From Lutibacter sp. UBA4458 (lineage in GTDB: Bacteria; Bacteroidota; Bacteroidia; Flavobacteriales; Flavobacteriaceae): a stretch of 5,717 nucleotides of DNA. Position 1 is the stretch's first letter, and each line of letters begins with the position of its first letter. The notes below the pieces were generated by a model. It saw nothing but the letters and a program-made list of their open reading frames with translations. It was not told the DNA's origin and ran no database searches. The stretch covers positions 1 to 5,717 of the forward strand of contig DGOU01000007.1 in the NCBI GenBank assembly GCA_002390165.1. The letters are read 5' to 3'. Made by a program: the position numbers and the translations under genes. Below are positions 1 to 5,717 of this stretch, piece by piece.

Positions 1-899
1 TCAGAAGAGCTTACTCCATTTGTTCCGCTCTAAATAGTAAGGAATTACATATTGCAATTAAAGAAGTAAAAAATGGAACTTTCTCTGTTTTTGCAATGTC
101 AAACTTAAAGGCAGGAGCTATTTTAGAAGTTGCTAAACCTGAAGGGAAATTTTTATTAGAAACTTCAAAAAATAACAATAAAAATTATTTAGGAATTGCT
201 GCAGGTAGCGGAATTACACCAGTTATGGCAATGATAAAAGCTGTTTTAACCGAAGAACCAAATAGTACCTTTGCTCTTGTTTATGGAAATAAAACTAAGG
301 TAGATACTATTTTTAAAGAAGAAATAGACCAGCTACAAAAAACATATGCTAACCAACTTTTTGTACAATATGTTTTTAGTAGAGAAGAACAGCCAAATGC
401 CTTATTTGGAAGAATTGATAAAGGAAATTTAAATTTTATTTTAAAAAATAAATTTAAAGAACAAGTTTTTGATGCCGCTTATTTATGCGGACCAGAAGCT
501 ATGATTGAAAATGCTAAAACTATTTTGTTAGAAAACGATTTAAAAGAAAAGAATATTCATTTTGAGTTATTTACTACTCCAGTTAGTTCTGAAAATAAAA
601 AAAACGAAGTTTTTGAAGGAAATAGTGAAGTAATCGTTTTGGTAGATGATGAAGAAATTACATTTACTATGGATGCTAAAAACACCATTTTAACTGCAGC
701 GTTAAAAGAAGGAATTGATGCTCCATATTCTTGTCAAGGGGGTATTTGCAGTAGTTGTATGGCAAAAATTACGGAAGGATCGGCAGTTATGGATAAAAAC
801 ACCATTTTAACCGATGCAGAAGTTAAAGAAGGTATTGTTTTAACTTGCCAGGCGCATCCAACTACTAAAAAAATAACAGTGGATTATGATACGGTTTAA
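1..899 (+). CDS. paaE: PaaE-like ferredoxin-NAD(P)H reductase (FAD + [2Fe-2S]), 5' partial
   Basis: This is a cytosolic electron-transfer flavoprotein that passes electrons from NAD(P)H through FAD to a plant-type [2Fe-2S] cluster. In PaaE proper the acceptor is the phenylacetyl-CoA epoxidase. The frame is open from base 3 and its first residues read RAYSICSA, the FAD-binding RxYS motif, so the gene starts outside the window and the ATG at 96 is internal. About 298 residues are visible; family members are near 350, so roughly 50 are missing. Next come the nucleotide-binding AGSGITP motif (about 204-224) and CGPEAMI (about 487-507). The C-terminal ferredoxin domain has cysteine codons at 732, 747, 756 and 846, in the pattern CQGGICSSC followed by LTCQAHP. 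No paaABCD partner is visible, so the natural acceptor is uncertain; a general ferredoxin reductase role is the alternative. A LysE exporter follows after 34 bases. Confidence 0.93.
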   Translation, partial: RRAYSICSALNSKELHIAIKEVKNGTFSVFAMSNLKAGAILEVAKPEGKFLLETSKNNNKNYLGIAAGSGITPVMAMIKAVLTEEPNSTFALVYGNKTKVDTIFKEEIDQLQKTYANQLFVQYVFSREEQPNALFGRIDKGNLNFILKNKFKEQVFDAAYLCGPEAMIENAKTILLENDLKEKNIHFELFTTPVSSENKKNEVFEGNSEVIVLVDDEEITFTMDAKNTILTAALKEGIDAPYSCQGGICSSCMAKITEGSAVMDKNTILTDAEVKEGIVLTCQAHPTTKKITVDYDTV

Positions 900-933
900 C
901 AATTAAATAGTACATTCACTTTTTATAAAAACT

Positions 934-1605
934 ATGTCACTCTACGAAGCTAAAGACGCAATACTGGTAGGTTTTTTTCTAGCCTTTATGATAGGTCCTG
1001 TTTTTTTTATGCTAATTCAAACAAGTATTTTAAAAGGATTTAGAGCGGCTTTTGTTTTTGATTTAGGTGTTGTTTTAGGAGACATTGTTTTTATTTTAAT
1101 ATCCTATTTTGGAAGTAGAAGTTTATTAGAAAAAATAAAAGACGACCCTCGTTTATTTTATATTGGCGGACTAATTTTAGTGGTGTATGGCTTAATTATT
1201 TACTTAGATAAAAGTCAAAAAAAATTAGAGGTAAATGCTATTATTCTTCCAGAAAAAAACAATTATATAAAACTATTTATTAAAGGGTTTTTATTAAATT
1301 TTATAAATGTTGGCGTATTAGCTTTTTGGTTAGGTATGATTGTGGTTATTGGTGCTAATTTACAAATGAATCCTTCTAAAATATTTAACTATTTTGGTTT
1401 AATTGTAATCAGCTATTTAGTTACCGATATAGGTAAAATTTTATTAGCAAAACAACTTAAAAAGAAACTAACTCCGCACGTTATCTACAAGATAAAACGC
1501 ACTATGGGAATTTTATTAATGATTTTTGGTATGGTGTTAATTTTAAAAGGATTTATTCCAAAAGAAAATCAGATTTTTAATCAGGTTATTGAAAAGGTAG
1601 AATAA
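934..1605 (+). CDS. LysE/RhtB-family amino-acid exporter
   Basis: This is a 223-residue inner-membrane protein of the LysE/RhtB efflux family, which exports amino acids such as lysine, threonine or homoserine. The substrate cannot be read from this sequence. Six hydrophobic segments are visible at about residues 10-32, 37-61, 74-94, 112-143, 149-172 and 188-207, with a charged loop at 91-110 between the two halves, as is usual for the family. The family GP pair falls at residues 21-22 in the first segment. The second-half N-P motif that many members carry reads NVG here (residues 125-127). The ATG at 934 follows TATAAAA (924-930), an A-rich leader seen before several genes in this window. It lies 34 bases after the reductase on the same strand, so co-transcription is possible, although the two functions have no obvious link. 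Confidence 0.9.
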   Translation: MSLYEAKDAILVGFFLAFMIGPVFFMLIQTSILKGFRAAFVFDLGVVLGDIVFILISYFGSRSLLEKIKDDPRLFYIGGLILVVYGLIIYLDKSQKKLEVNAIILPEKNNYIKLFIKGFLLNFINVGVLAFWLGMIVVIGANLQMNPSKIFNYFGLIVISYLVTDIGKILLAKQLKKKLTPHVIYKIKRTMGILLMIFGMVLILKGFIPKENQIFNQVIEKVE

Positions 1606-1773
1606 AAATTTTAGACCTATTTGGCTGATACAATTTTAAATTCTTTTTTTAGGTTGCGTTACCCAAAAAATACTTTTGAACTAAAACTAAAACATTAACC
1701 TAAATAAATTAAATTTGTTCTAGTAATTTTTACAAGTTGCGTTTATAATTTGTAAAATTCAATGCTATAAAAA
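1606..1773 (+). promoter_or_regulatory. Spacer with candidate promoter(s) and leader of the glsA operon
   Basis: This is a 168-base non-coding spacer. A weak AT-only hairpin (AAAATT at 1605-1610 with AATTTT at 1632-1637) precedes a run of seven T (1644-1650) and could end the upstream transcript. Two matches to the Bacteroidota -7 element TAnnTTTG follow, at 1671-1678 and 1710-1717. A TTG at 1654-1656 lies 14 bases before the first, shorter than the usual -33/-7 gap, and no good -33 partner is seen for the second, so neither is secure. The second would leave a leader of about 50 bases containing the inverted repeat at 1728-1757. TATAAAAA (1766-1773) abuts the glsA start. Confidence 0.4.
1728..1757. 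repeat. Inverted repeat in the glsA leader
   Basis: TTTTACAA (1728-1735) and TTGTAAAA (1750-1757) form a perfect 8-base inverted repeat around a 14-base loop. Adjacent AATT on both sides extends the arms if one extra T on the left is bulged. It ends 16 bases before the glsA ATG. It could be an operator or an RNA hairpin. AT-rich DNA produces such arms by chance fairly often, so a function is only suggested by position. Confidence 0.4.
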
Positions 1774-2700
1774 ATGAATACTACTATAAATTACAATGCA
1801 CTATTCTCTACAATTGCTCATGAGGTAGAAACTACGCTTTCTCCGGGTAAAGTTGCAGATTATATTCCAGAATTAAGTAAAGTTAATCCAGATAAATTTG
1901 GCGTGTATTTAACTGCTTTAAACCAAACTCATTTTGAATTTGGAGACGCAAATGAAAAATTTTCTATTCAAAGTATTTCTAAAGTACTAGCCTTAGTTTT
2001 AGCATATAAAATAGAAGGTGAAAATCTTTGGAATAGAGTAGGTGTTGAACCTTCCGAAACACCGTTTAATTCTTTTGTACAATTAGAAAATAATAATGGA
2101 ATTCCGCGTAATCCATTAATAAATTCTGGAGCATTAGTAATTTCTGATATTTTGGTTAGCCACCTTAAAAATCCTAAAAAAGATTTTTTAACGTTTGTTA
2201 GAAGTCTTTCCAATAATAAAAAATTAAATTATTCGTCTAGAATAGCAGAATCTGAAAAAGCTACTAGTTTTAGAAACGCGGCGTTAATTAATTTAATGAA
2301 ATCTTTTGGAAATATTAAAAATGATATTCATGTAGTTATGGATTTCTATTTTTATTTATGTTCGTTGGAAATTACTTGCAAAGAACTATCTGAAATATTT
2401 TTATTTTTAGCTAATTATGGCGAGAATCCGTTTACAAAGGAACGAATAATTAGCACGAGTAAATCTAAACGAATAAATGCTATAATGCAACTATGTGGAT
2501 TTTATGACGAAGCAGGAGAGTTTTCTTTTAAAGTAGGTTTACCCGGTAAAAGTGGAGTTGGTGGTGGCATTGTAGCAATTCATCCTGGTAAATATAGTAT
2601 TGCGGTTTGGAGCCCAGAATTAAACAAAAAAGGAAATTCTAAAAAAGGATTTAAGTTTTTAGAGCTGTTTACTACGGAAACACAAGCTTCTATTTTTTAA
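1774..2700 (+). CDS. glsA: Glutaminase A (serine-dependent beta-lactamase-like fold)
   Basis: The enzyme hydrolyses L-glutamine to L-glutamate and ammonia in the cytosol. The 308-residue length matches bacterial glutaminases such as E. coli YbaS/YneH. All the active-site positions I know from YbaS are present at the same numbers or within one: nucleophile S67 and general base K70 in SISK, N117 in INSGA, E161, N168, Y192 and Y244. The C-terminal signature LPGKSGVGGGI (256-266) is intact. The start follows TATAAAAA directly, and the N-terminal ADYIP motif (29-32 region) is correctly placed, which supports it. It heads a same-strand run, with the YwbE gene 25 bases downstream, and a 168-base spacer with candidate promoter elements lies upstream. 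No truncation or missing key residue is seen. In this family the enzyme serves glutamate supply and acid tolerance through released ammonia; which applies here is not shown. Confidence 0.96.
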   Translation: MNTTINYNALFSTIAHEVETTLSPGKVADYIPELSKVNPDKFGVYLTALNQTHFEFGDANEKFSIQSISKVLALVLAYKIEGENLWNRVGVEPSETPFNSFVQLENNNGIPRNPLINSGALVISDILVSHLKNPKKDFLTFVRSLSNNKKLNYSSRIAESEKATSFRNAALINLMKSFGNIKNDIHVVMDFYFYLCSLEITCKELSEIFLFLANYGENPFTKERIISTSKSKRINAIMQLCGFYDEAGEFSFKVGLPGKSGVGGGIVAIHPGKYSIAVWSPELNKKGNSKKGFKFLELFTTETQASIF

Positions 2701-2725
2701 TTTAATTTTATCGATGCAATAATTT

Positions 2726-2935
2726 ATGGTACCAAAAAAATTAAGCGGAAATTTCAGGAAAAATATCACCTTAAATGCTAAGGTTGAAATTGTTCAAAAA
2801 CACCATCAAAGAACAGGAGAATTAACAGAAGGTGTAGTAAAAAGAATTCTTACTAAATCTCCTAATCATCCACATGGTATTAAAGTTCAATTAACAACAG
2901 GTGAAATAGGTAGAGTTAAAAATGTTTTGTTGTAA
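2726..2935 (+). CDS. ywbE: YwbE family protein (DUF2196)
   Basis: This is a 69-residue small soluble protein that matches the YwbE family, named after Bacillus subtilis YwbE, whose function is not established. The conserved blocks are QRTGELTEG (residues 28-36), SPNHPHGIKV (45-54) and GRVKNV (62-67), covering nearly the whole family length. The short glycine-bounded strand pattern resembles a small SH3/KOW-like beta barrel, which would suit nucleic-acid or ribosome binding, but that is inference. The N-terminus is basic (KK, RK). It sits 25 bases after glsA and 41 before the transglutaminase-like gene, so it is probably co-transcribed. The ATG at 2726 is the only suitable start; the earlier ATG at 2714 runs into a stop after one further codon. 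Confidence 0.9.
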   Translation: MVPKKLSGNFRKNITLNAKVEIVQKHHQRTGELTEGVVKRILTKSPNHPHGIKVQLTTGEIGRVKNVLL

Positions 2936-2976
2936 AAATTAATCCATGCACAATTAGTAATTTCAAAAAAAAATAA

Positions 2977-3621
2977 ATGCAACAAATGAATTATATAAAT
3001 GCCACTTATTATTTTGATTATAAAACAGAGGCAATTCAAAAACTCATTTCTGAATTTAAAACGGATAAACTAACCCAAAAAGAAAAAGTAAAACAGTTAT
3101 ATCTTAAAATTCGTGATAATTGGCGTTATAATCCTTACCGAATAAGTTTAGATAAAAATAATTATAAAGCAAGTACAATTGCTAAAAAAACCGAGACACA
3201 TTGTATAGATAAATCTATTTTGCTTATTGCTTGCTTGCGTGGCTTAAAAATTCCATCAAGAATCCATTTGGCCAAAGTGAAAAATCATATTGGAATAGAA
3301 AGAATAATAGAAAAATTTGGGACAGACGAAATAAGTCCACACGGAATGGTAGATATTTTTTTAGATGGAAAATGGCTAAAAGCATCTCCTGCTTTTAATA
3401 TTGAATTATGCTACAAATGCAAAGTAGTTCCTTTAGAATTTGATGGAGAAAGGGATTCTATTTTTCAAGAATTTGATACTATTGGTAATAAATTTATGGA
3501 ATATTTAGAAGATTATGGATATTTTGAGGATGTTCCAATAGATTTTATTTTTAATAACTTTAAAGAAAACTACCCCATAATTATGAATAAATTTAATGGT
3601 TTAAATGATATTGTTATATAA
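2977..3621 (+). CDS. Transglutaminase-like superfamily protein
   Basis: This is a 214-residue protein with the transglutaminase/cysteine-peptidase fold. Members act as peptidases, amidases or acyl transferases through a Cys-His-Asp triad. Visible landmarks in order are a helical N-terminus ending in the IRDNWRYNPY block (45-54), the nucleophile region HCIDKS with C76 followed by a helix and GLKIPSRI (89-96), and the histidine strand SPHGMVDIFLDGKW with H122. Where many members have the acidic third residue shortly after the W, this protein reads ASPAFN (136-141), so the Asp appears replaced by S or N. It has no signal peptide or membrane segment and is therefore probably cytosolic. An in-frame TAA (2974-2976) abuts the ATG, so no upstream extension is possible; a start at M4 (2986) is the alternative. 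The 17-base gap to the methyltransferase suggests co-transcription. Substrate unknown. Confidence 0.82.
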   Translation: MQQMNYINATYYFDYKTEAIQKLISEFKTDKLTQKEKVKQLYLKIRDNWRYNPYRISLDKNNYKASTIAKKTETHCIDKSILLIACLRGLKIPSRIHLAKVKNHIGIERIIEKFGTDEISPHGMVDIFLDGKWLKASPAFNIELCYKCKVVPLEFDGERDSIFQEFDTIGNKFMEYLEDYGYFEDVPIDFIFNNFKENYPIIMNKFNGLNDIVI

Positions 3622-3638
3622 TCTTTTATAATAAAAAG

Positions 3639-4286
3639 ATGGAAACATACGATAAAACATACAGCCGTACTAATTTTGTTTTTGGCGTTAATCCTGAAAA
3701 AACGCTAGTTCAATTTGAAACTGAAATTTCAAAATCAACACCAGTTTTAGATATTGGCTCAGGGCAAGGTAGAAATGCTATATTTCTTGCTAAAAAAGGG
3801 TTTAAAGTTGACGCCATTGATACTTCAAAAGTGGCGGTGAAATCCTTATCAAAACTTTCTGAAGAAGAAAATTATGCTATAAAAGCAACACAAAGTAGCT
3901 TTAAAGAATTTAATCCTAAAAATGTTAAATATTCAGCGGTTTTAATTTTTGGTTTAATTCAAATATTAGACTGGGAATCTATACATTTATTAATTAAAAA
4001 AGTTAATAAATGGACAACAAAAGGAAGTCTTATTTTTATAACAGGATTTTCTACAAAAGATATATCTTTTAACAGGTTTAAAACAGAATGGAAAATTATT
4101 AAAAAAAATTCTTTTAAGAATAATAATGGTGTTTATAGAACTTTTTTAGAACCTAACGAAATTTTAAGTTTGTTTAAAAATCACACAATTTTACACCATT
4201 GGGAAGGTTTAGGGCCAAAACACCAGCACGGAAATAACCCAATAGAGCAACACGAAATGATTGAACTTGTAATTCAAAAAAAATAA
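3639..4286 (+). CDS. Class I SAM-dependent methyltransferase, TehB-like
   Basis: This is a 215-residue cytosolic enzyme predicted to transfer a methyl group from S-adenosylmethionine to an unidentified acceptor. SAM-binding motif I is VLDIGSGQGRN (36-46), and the second strand ends in the acidic D61 of VDAID. The opening pattern, an early YDKTYS and FGVNPE (residues 15-20), resembles TehB-type tellurite/selenite methyltransferases, so thiol or metalloid methylation is one possibility. The C-terminal part contains an unusual cluster of histidines (H186, H187, H195, H197, H205) around GLGPKHQHG (190-198) and ends in IELVIQKK, a plausible last beta strand of the Rossmann fold. It starts 17 bases after the transglutaminase-like gene and ends 3 bases before the reductase ATG, so translational coupling with the latter is likely. 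The acceptor cannot be named from sequence. Confidence 0.87.
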   Translation: METYDKTYSRTNFVFGVNPEKTLVQFETEISKSTPVLDIGSGQGRNAIFLAKKGFKVDAIDTSKVAVKSLSKLSEEENYAIKATQSSFKEFNPKNVKYSAVLIFGLIQILDWESIHLLIKKVNKWTTKGSLIFITGFSTKDISFNRFKTEWKIIKKNSFKNNNGVYRTFLEPNEILSLFKNHTILHHWEGLGPKHQHGNNPIEQHEMIELVIQKK

Positions 4287-4289
4287 CCA

Positions 4290-5198
4290 ATGCAAATTAA
4301 TAAAGTAAAACTTACTGCTGATTTTGAAATTTCTAATCTTATTCAAGGGCATTGGAGGTTAGCAGATTGGAAATTAACGAATAATGAATTATTGACTTTA
4401 ACAAAGCAAACTATTGATATTGGAATTACCACTTTTGATCATGCGGATATTTATGGAGATTATAGTTGCGAGCAGCTATTTGGAAATGCACTAAGCTTAG
4501 ATAAACGTTTGCGCAATAAAATTGAAATAATTACAAAGTGTGGTATAAAATTACTTTCAAATAAATATCCCGACAGAAAAATAAAATCCTACGATTATAG
4601 CTTTAGCCATATTGTAAAATCAGTAGAAAACTCACTTAAAAGTTTTAATACAGATTATATAGATTTGTTATTGTTACACCGACCTTCTCCATATTTTAAT
4701 CCTGAAGAAGTTGCTAAAGCATTTTCATATTTAAAAAAACAGGGGAAAGTATTGCATTTTGGAGTTTCTAATTTTAATAAAACTCAATTTGAAATGCTAA
4801 ATAATTTTGTAGAAGAACCTTTGGTTACTAATCAAGTTGAAATTTCACCTTATAATTTAGAGCATTTTAACAACGGAAATATAGATTATTTTTTAACACA
4901 TAAAATAAAACCGATGGCGTGGTCGCCTTTGGCTGGTGGAAACTTATTTAAGCCAAATAACGCTAAAGGAACCCGTATTTTATCAGCATTGCAAGAAGTA
5001 GCAAATGAGTTATGTATTAAAAGTTTAGATGTAGTAATTTATAGTTGGTTACTTAGTCATCCATCTAATATAATTCCAATACTTGGTACACATAAAATGG
5101 AACGTTTGCAAAACGCAAAAAAAGGATTAACAATAAAATTGAATGCAGAGCAATGGCTGAAAATTTATATAGCTTCGTTGGGAAATGAATTGCCCTAA
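4290..5198 (+). CDS. Aldo/keto reductase, YdhF-like
   Basis: This is a 302-residue NAD(P)H-dependent carbonyl oxidoreductase with a TIM-barrel fold, predicted cytosolic. The aldo/keto reductase tetrad is complete: D50 and Y55 in DHADIYG, K83 in TKCG and H130 in LLHRP. Cofactor-side residues are also seen: S160-N161 in GVSNF, Q182 in NQVEISP, and the IPILGTHKMERLQNA segment (262-276) near the C-terminus that holds the pyrophosphate/adenosine end. The overall layout, including GHWRLADW near the start and the ending ASLGNELP, closely follows E. coli YdhF, whose physiological substrate is not clear to me. The length is normal for this group. The start lies 3 bases after the methyltransferase stop, the tightest gap in the window, so these two are probably made together. 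It appears to be the last gene of the run: the next gene is on the opposite strand. Confidence 0.94.
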   Translation: MQINKVKLTADFEISNLIQGHWRLADWKLTNNELLTLTKQTIDIGITTFDHADIYGDYSCEQLFGNALSLDKRLRNKIEIITKCGIKLLSNKYPDRKIKSYDYSFSHIVKSVENSLKSFNTDYIDLLLLHRPSPYFNPEEVAKAFSYLKKQGKVLHFGVSNFNKTQFEMLNNFVEEPLVTNQVEISPYNLEHFNNGNIDYFLTHKIKPMAWSPLAGGNLFKPNNAKGTRILSALQEVANELCIKSLDVVIYSWLLSHPSNIIPILGTHKMERLQNAKKGLTIKLNAEQWLKIYIASLGNELP

Positions 5199-5210
5199 AT
5201 TTTCTTTCTT

Positions 5211-5233
5211 AAAACTAGCTACAATAGTTTTTT
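5211..5233. terminator. Possible weak terminator between convergent genes
   Basis: AAAACTA (5211-5217) pairs with TAGTTTT (5225-5231) around a 7-base loop, and six T (5228-5233) overlap and follow the right arm. The stem is AT-rich with a single G-C pair, so it is weak. It lies 12 bases after the aldo/keto reductase stop and overlaps the stop codon of the minus-strand small ORF, the right place for a shared terminator. Confidence 0.3.
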
Positions 5234-5364
5234 AAAAACTCTTTAAGTGGCATTGGTTGCAAGTTTCTTGATCGATAATGTTGTACGTACGTATTATAAT
5301 TTTTTCGTGCAAAATTAAGTACAGTGTCGGTTACGGTGTTTTCTGAAATAGTTATTGTCCTCAT
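5215..5364 (-). CDS. Small protein of 49 residues, function unknown
   Basis: An uninterrupted minus-strand frame runs from ATG (5364-5362) to TAG (5217-5215), encoding 49 residues that begin MRTITISEN and end FLKNYCS. Three things support a real gene. It has TATAAA directly before the ATG, as at other starts here. It fills most of a gap between well-defined genes. Its G+C is visibly higher than the following spacer. The product is basic and soluble, with no signal peptide or membrane segment. The segment YNTYVQHYR (residues 23-31) followed by PMPLKEFL (37-44) faintly recalls the Y..YV.H.R...PM...EF pattern of YbdD/YjiX small proteins, which accompany CstA-type transporters in E. coli. No such transporter is seen here and the match is short, so I give no function. 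An in-frame TAA at 5394-5392 limits the upstream extent. Chance survival of a 49-codon frame is possible. Confidence 0.5.
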   Translation of the reverse strand: MRTITISENTVTDTVLNFARKNYNTYVQHYRSRNLQPMPLKEFLKNYCS

Positions 5365-5592
5365 TTTATAAGAATTTGGGGTTGATAATTCTTAAGTATT
5401 TATATAGATTTTCTATAATAGAGTATAAAACTACAATCTATTTTTTAAAAAACCAAAGAAAAATACCATTTATTTAATAAATATAGCCATTTATAGTATT
5501 TTAAACTCCATTTATTTGTTTCCGAATAAACTATTTATACTTTAAATTAACAAAAACGTAGTATATTTATAAACTTTTAATAATATTAAAAT
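5365..5592. promoter_or_regulatory. Divergent AT-rich spacer between the small ORF and the last methyltransferase
   Basis: This 228-base, very AT-rich stretch separates two divergently read genes and so must hold whatever promoters they have. It contains three exact CCATTTAT words at 21-base steps (5466, 5487, 5508), a degenerate CTATTTAT at 5531, a 7-base inverted pair ATAGATT/AATCTAT (5404-5410 and 5435-5441), and a T6A6 block (5441-5452). Facing right, TTTG at 5515-5518 with TATACTTT at 5536-5543 is an imperfect Bacteroidota-like promoter. Facing left, no good TAnnTTTG match was found. No RNA gene or longer ORF is seen. Confidence 0.45.
5466..5515 (+). repeat. Three CCATTTAT direct repeats with exact 21-base period
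   Basis: CCATTTAT occurs at 5466-5473, 5487-5494 and 5508-5515, so start-to-start distances are 21 and 21. Copies 1 and 3 extend to CCATTTATTT. A one-mismatch copy, CTATTTAT, lies at 5531-5538, 23 bases further on. Two helical turns separate the copies, placing them on the same face of the DNA, as expected for a cooperatively bound operator. The units are too short for CRISPR and the intervening bases differ. Confidence 0.6.
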
Positions 5593-5717
5593 ATGGGGTT
5601 TTATAATAAATTTATTCTTCCAAAAGCAATTCATTGGGCATGCAGTCAAAAACCCAGCATGCTACAACGGGAAAAAATAATTCCATTAGCAACAGGAAAT
5701 GTATTAGAAATTGGAGT
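5593..5717 (+). CDS. Class I SAM-dependent methyltransferase, 3' partial
   Basis: Only the first 41 codons lie in the window, starting MGFYNKFILP and ending VLEIG (37-41), which is the beginning of the SAM-binding motif I (typically followed by xGSGxN). The leader pattern, an aromatic/hydrophobic start with ILP at 8-10, a cysteine at 17, R26 and then P31 and GNVLEIG, is typical of a family of about 200-residue UbiE-like methyltransferases that includes phospholipid N-methyltransferase-like members. The acceptor is unknown. The start is firm because an in-frame TAA (5587-5589) lies just upstream and the leader is A-rich. It differs from the methyltransferase at 3639 in its N-terminus and is not a duplicate of it. 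It has its own 228-base upstream spacer with a phased repeat, so it begins a new transcription unit. Confidence 0.8.
   Translation, partial: MGFYNKFILPKAIHWACSQKPSMLQREKIIPLATGNVLEIG

Noticed and set aside
96..98. ATG at 96 as the start of the reductase gene
   Set aside because: The same frame is open back to base 3 and encodes the FAD-binding RAYS motif, so the true start lies outside the window.
1606..1698. In-frame continuation after the LysE stop, open until a TAA at 1696-1698
   Set aside because: About 30 codons open by chance is plausible. Read-through would be needed and the exporter is already full length.
1968..2213. 81-codon minus-strand ORF inside glsA
   Set aside because: It lies wholly within a strongly conserved glutaminase frame and shows no recognisable protein features; it is an antisense shadow.
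2714..2722. ATG-CAA-TAA mini-ORF just before ywbE
   Set aside because: Such two-codon ORFs are expected by chance in a short AT-rich gap.
5284..5293. 10-base palindrome TACGTACGTA
   Set aside because: It falls inside the small minus-strand ORF, is explained by its codons, and has no partner copy.
5441..5452. T6A6 palindrome as a terminator or binding site
   Set aside because: A/T-only runs like this are common in the spacer, and there is no stable stem or positional support.
5466..5515. CRISPR-like array
   Set aside because: Repeats are only 8-10 bases with 13-base gaps and no cas genes; a phased operator is the better explanation.

Overview
The window is AT-rich. Its start codons are preceded by A-rich leaders, often TATAAAA, rather than Shine-Dalgarno motifs. 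Together with the protein families seen, this points to a marine-type Flavobacteriaceae (Bacteroidota) chromosome. The organism call is an inference from composition, start context and recognisable proteins. I see no mobile element, tRNA, rRNA or CRISPR array.

Left part (1-1605, + strand): the window opens inside a PaaE-like flavin/[2Fe-2S] reductase. Its reading frame is open from base 3 and already carries the FAD-binding RAYS motif, so the gene is cut by the window edge and does not begin at the first internal ATG (96). It is followed 34 bases later by a LysE/RhtB-type amino-acid exporter.

Centre (1606-5198, + strand): a 168-base spacer with candidate promoter elements and a hairpin-like inverted repeat leads into a tight five-gene run. 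The genes are glutaminase (glsA), a YwbE-family small protein, a transglutaminase-like cysteine-fold protein, a TehB-like SAM methyltransferase and a YdhF-like aldo/keto reductase. Gaps are 25, 41, 17 and 3 bases, so this is probably one operon. Glutaminase would supply glutamate and ammonia. The last three genes look like tailoring or modifying enzymes of unknown substrate, and no shared pathway can be proved from sequence alone.

Right part (5199-5717): a 49-codon ORF lies on the minus strand (5215-5364), convergent with the reductase and sharing the TATAAA leader. A 228-base divergent spacer follows, carrying three exact CCATTTAT words spaced precisely 21 bases apart. The window ends in the first 41 codons of a second, different SAM methyltransferase, cut in the middle of its SAM-binding motif.

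Nothing here can be declared a new system. The best leads are the glsA-to-reductase operon with its transglutaminase-like enzyme of altered active site, the small minus-strand gene, and the phased repeat array between it and the last gene.
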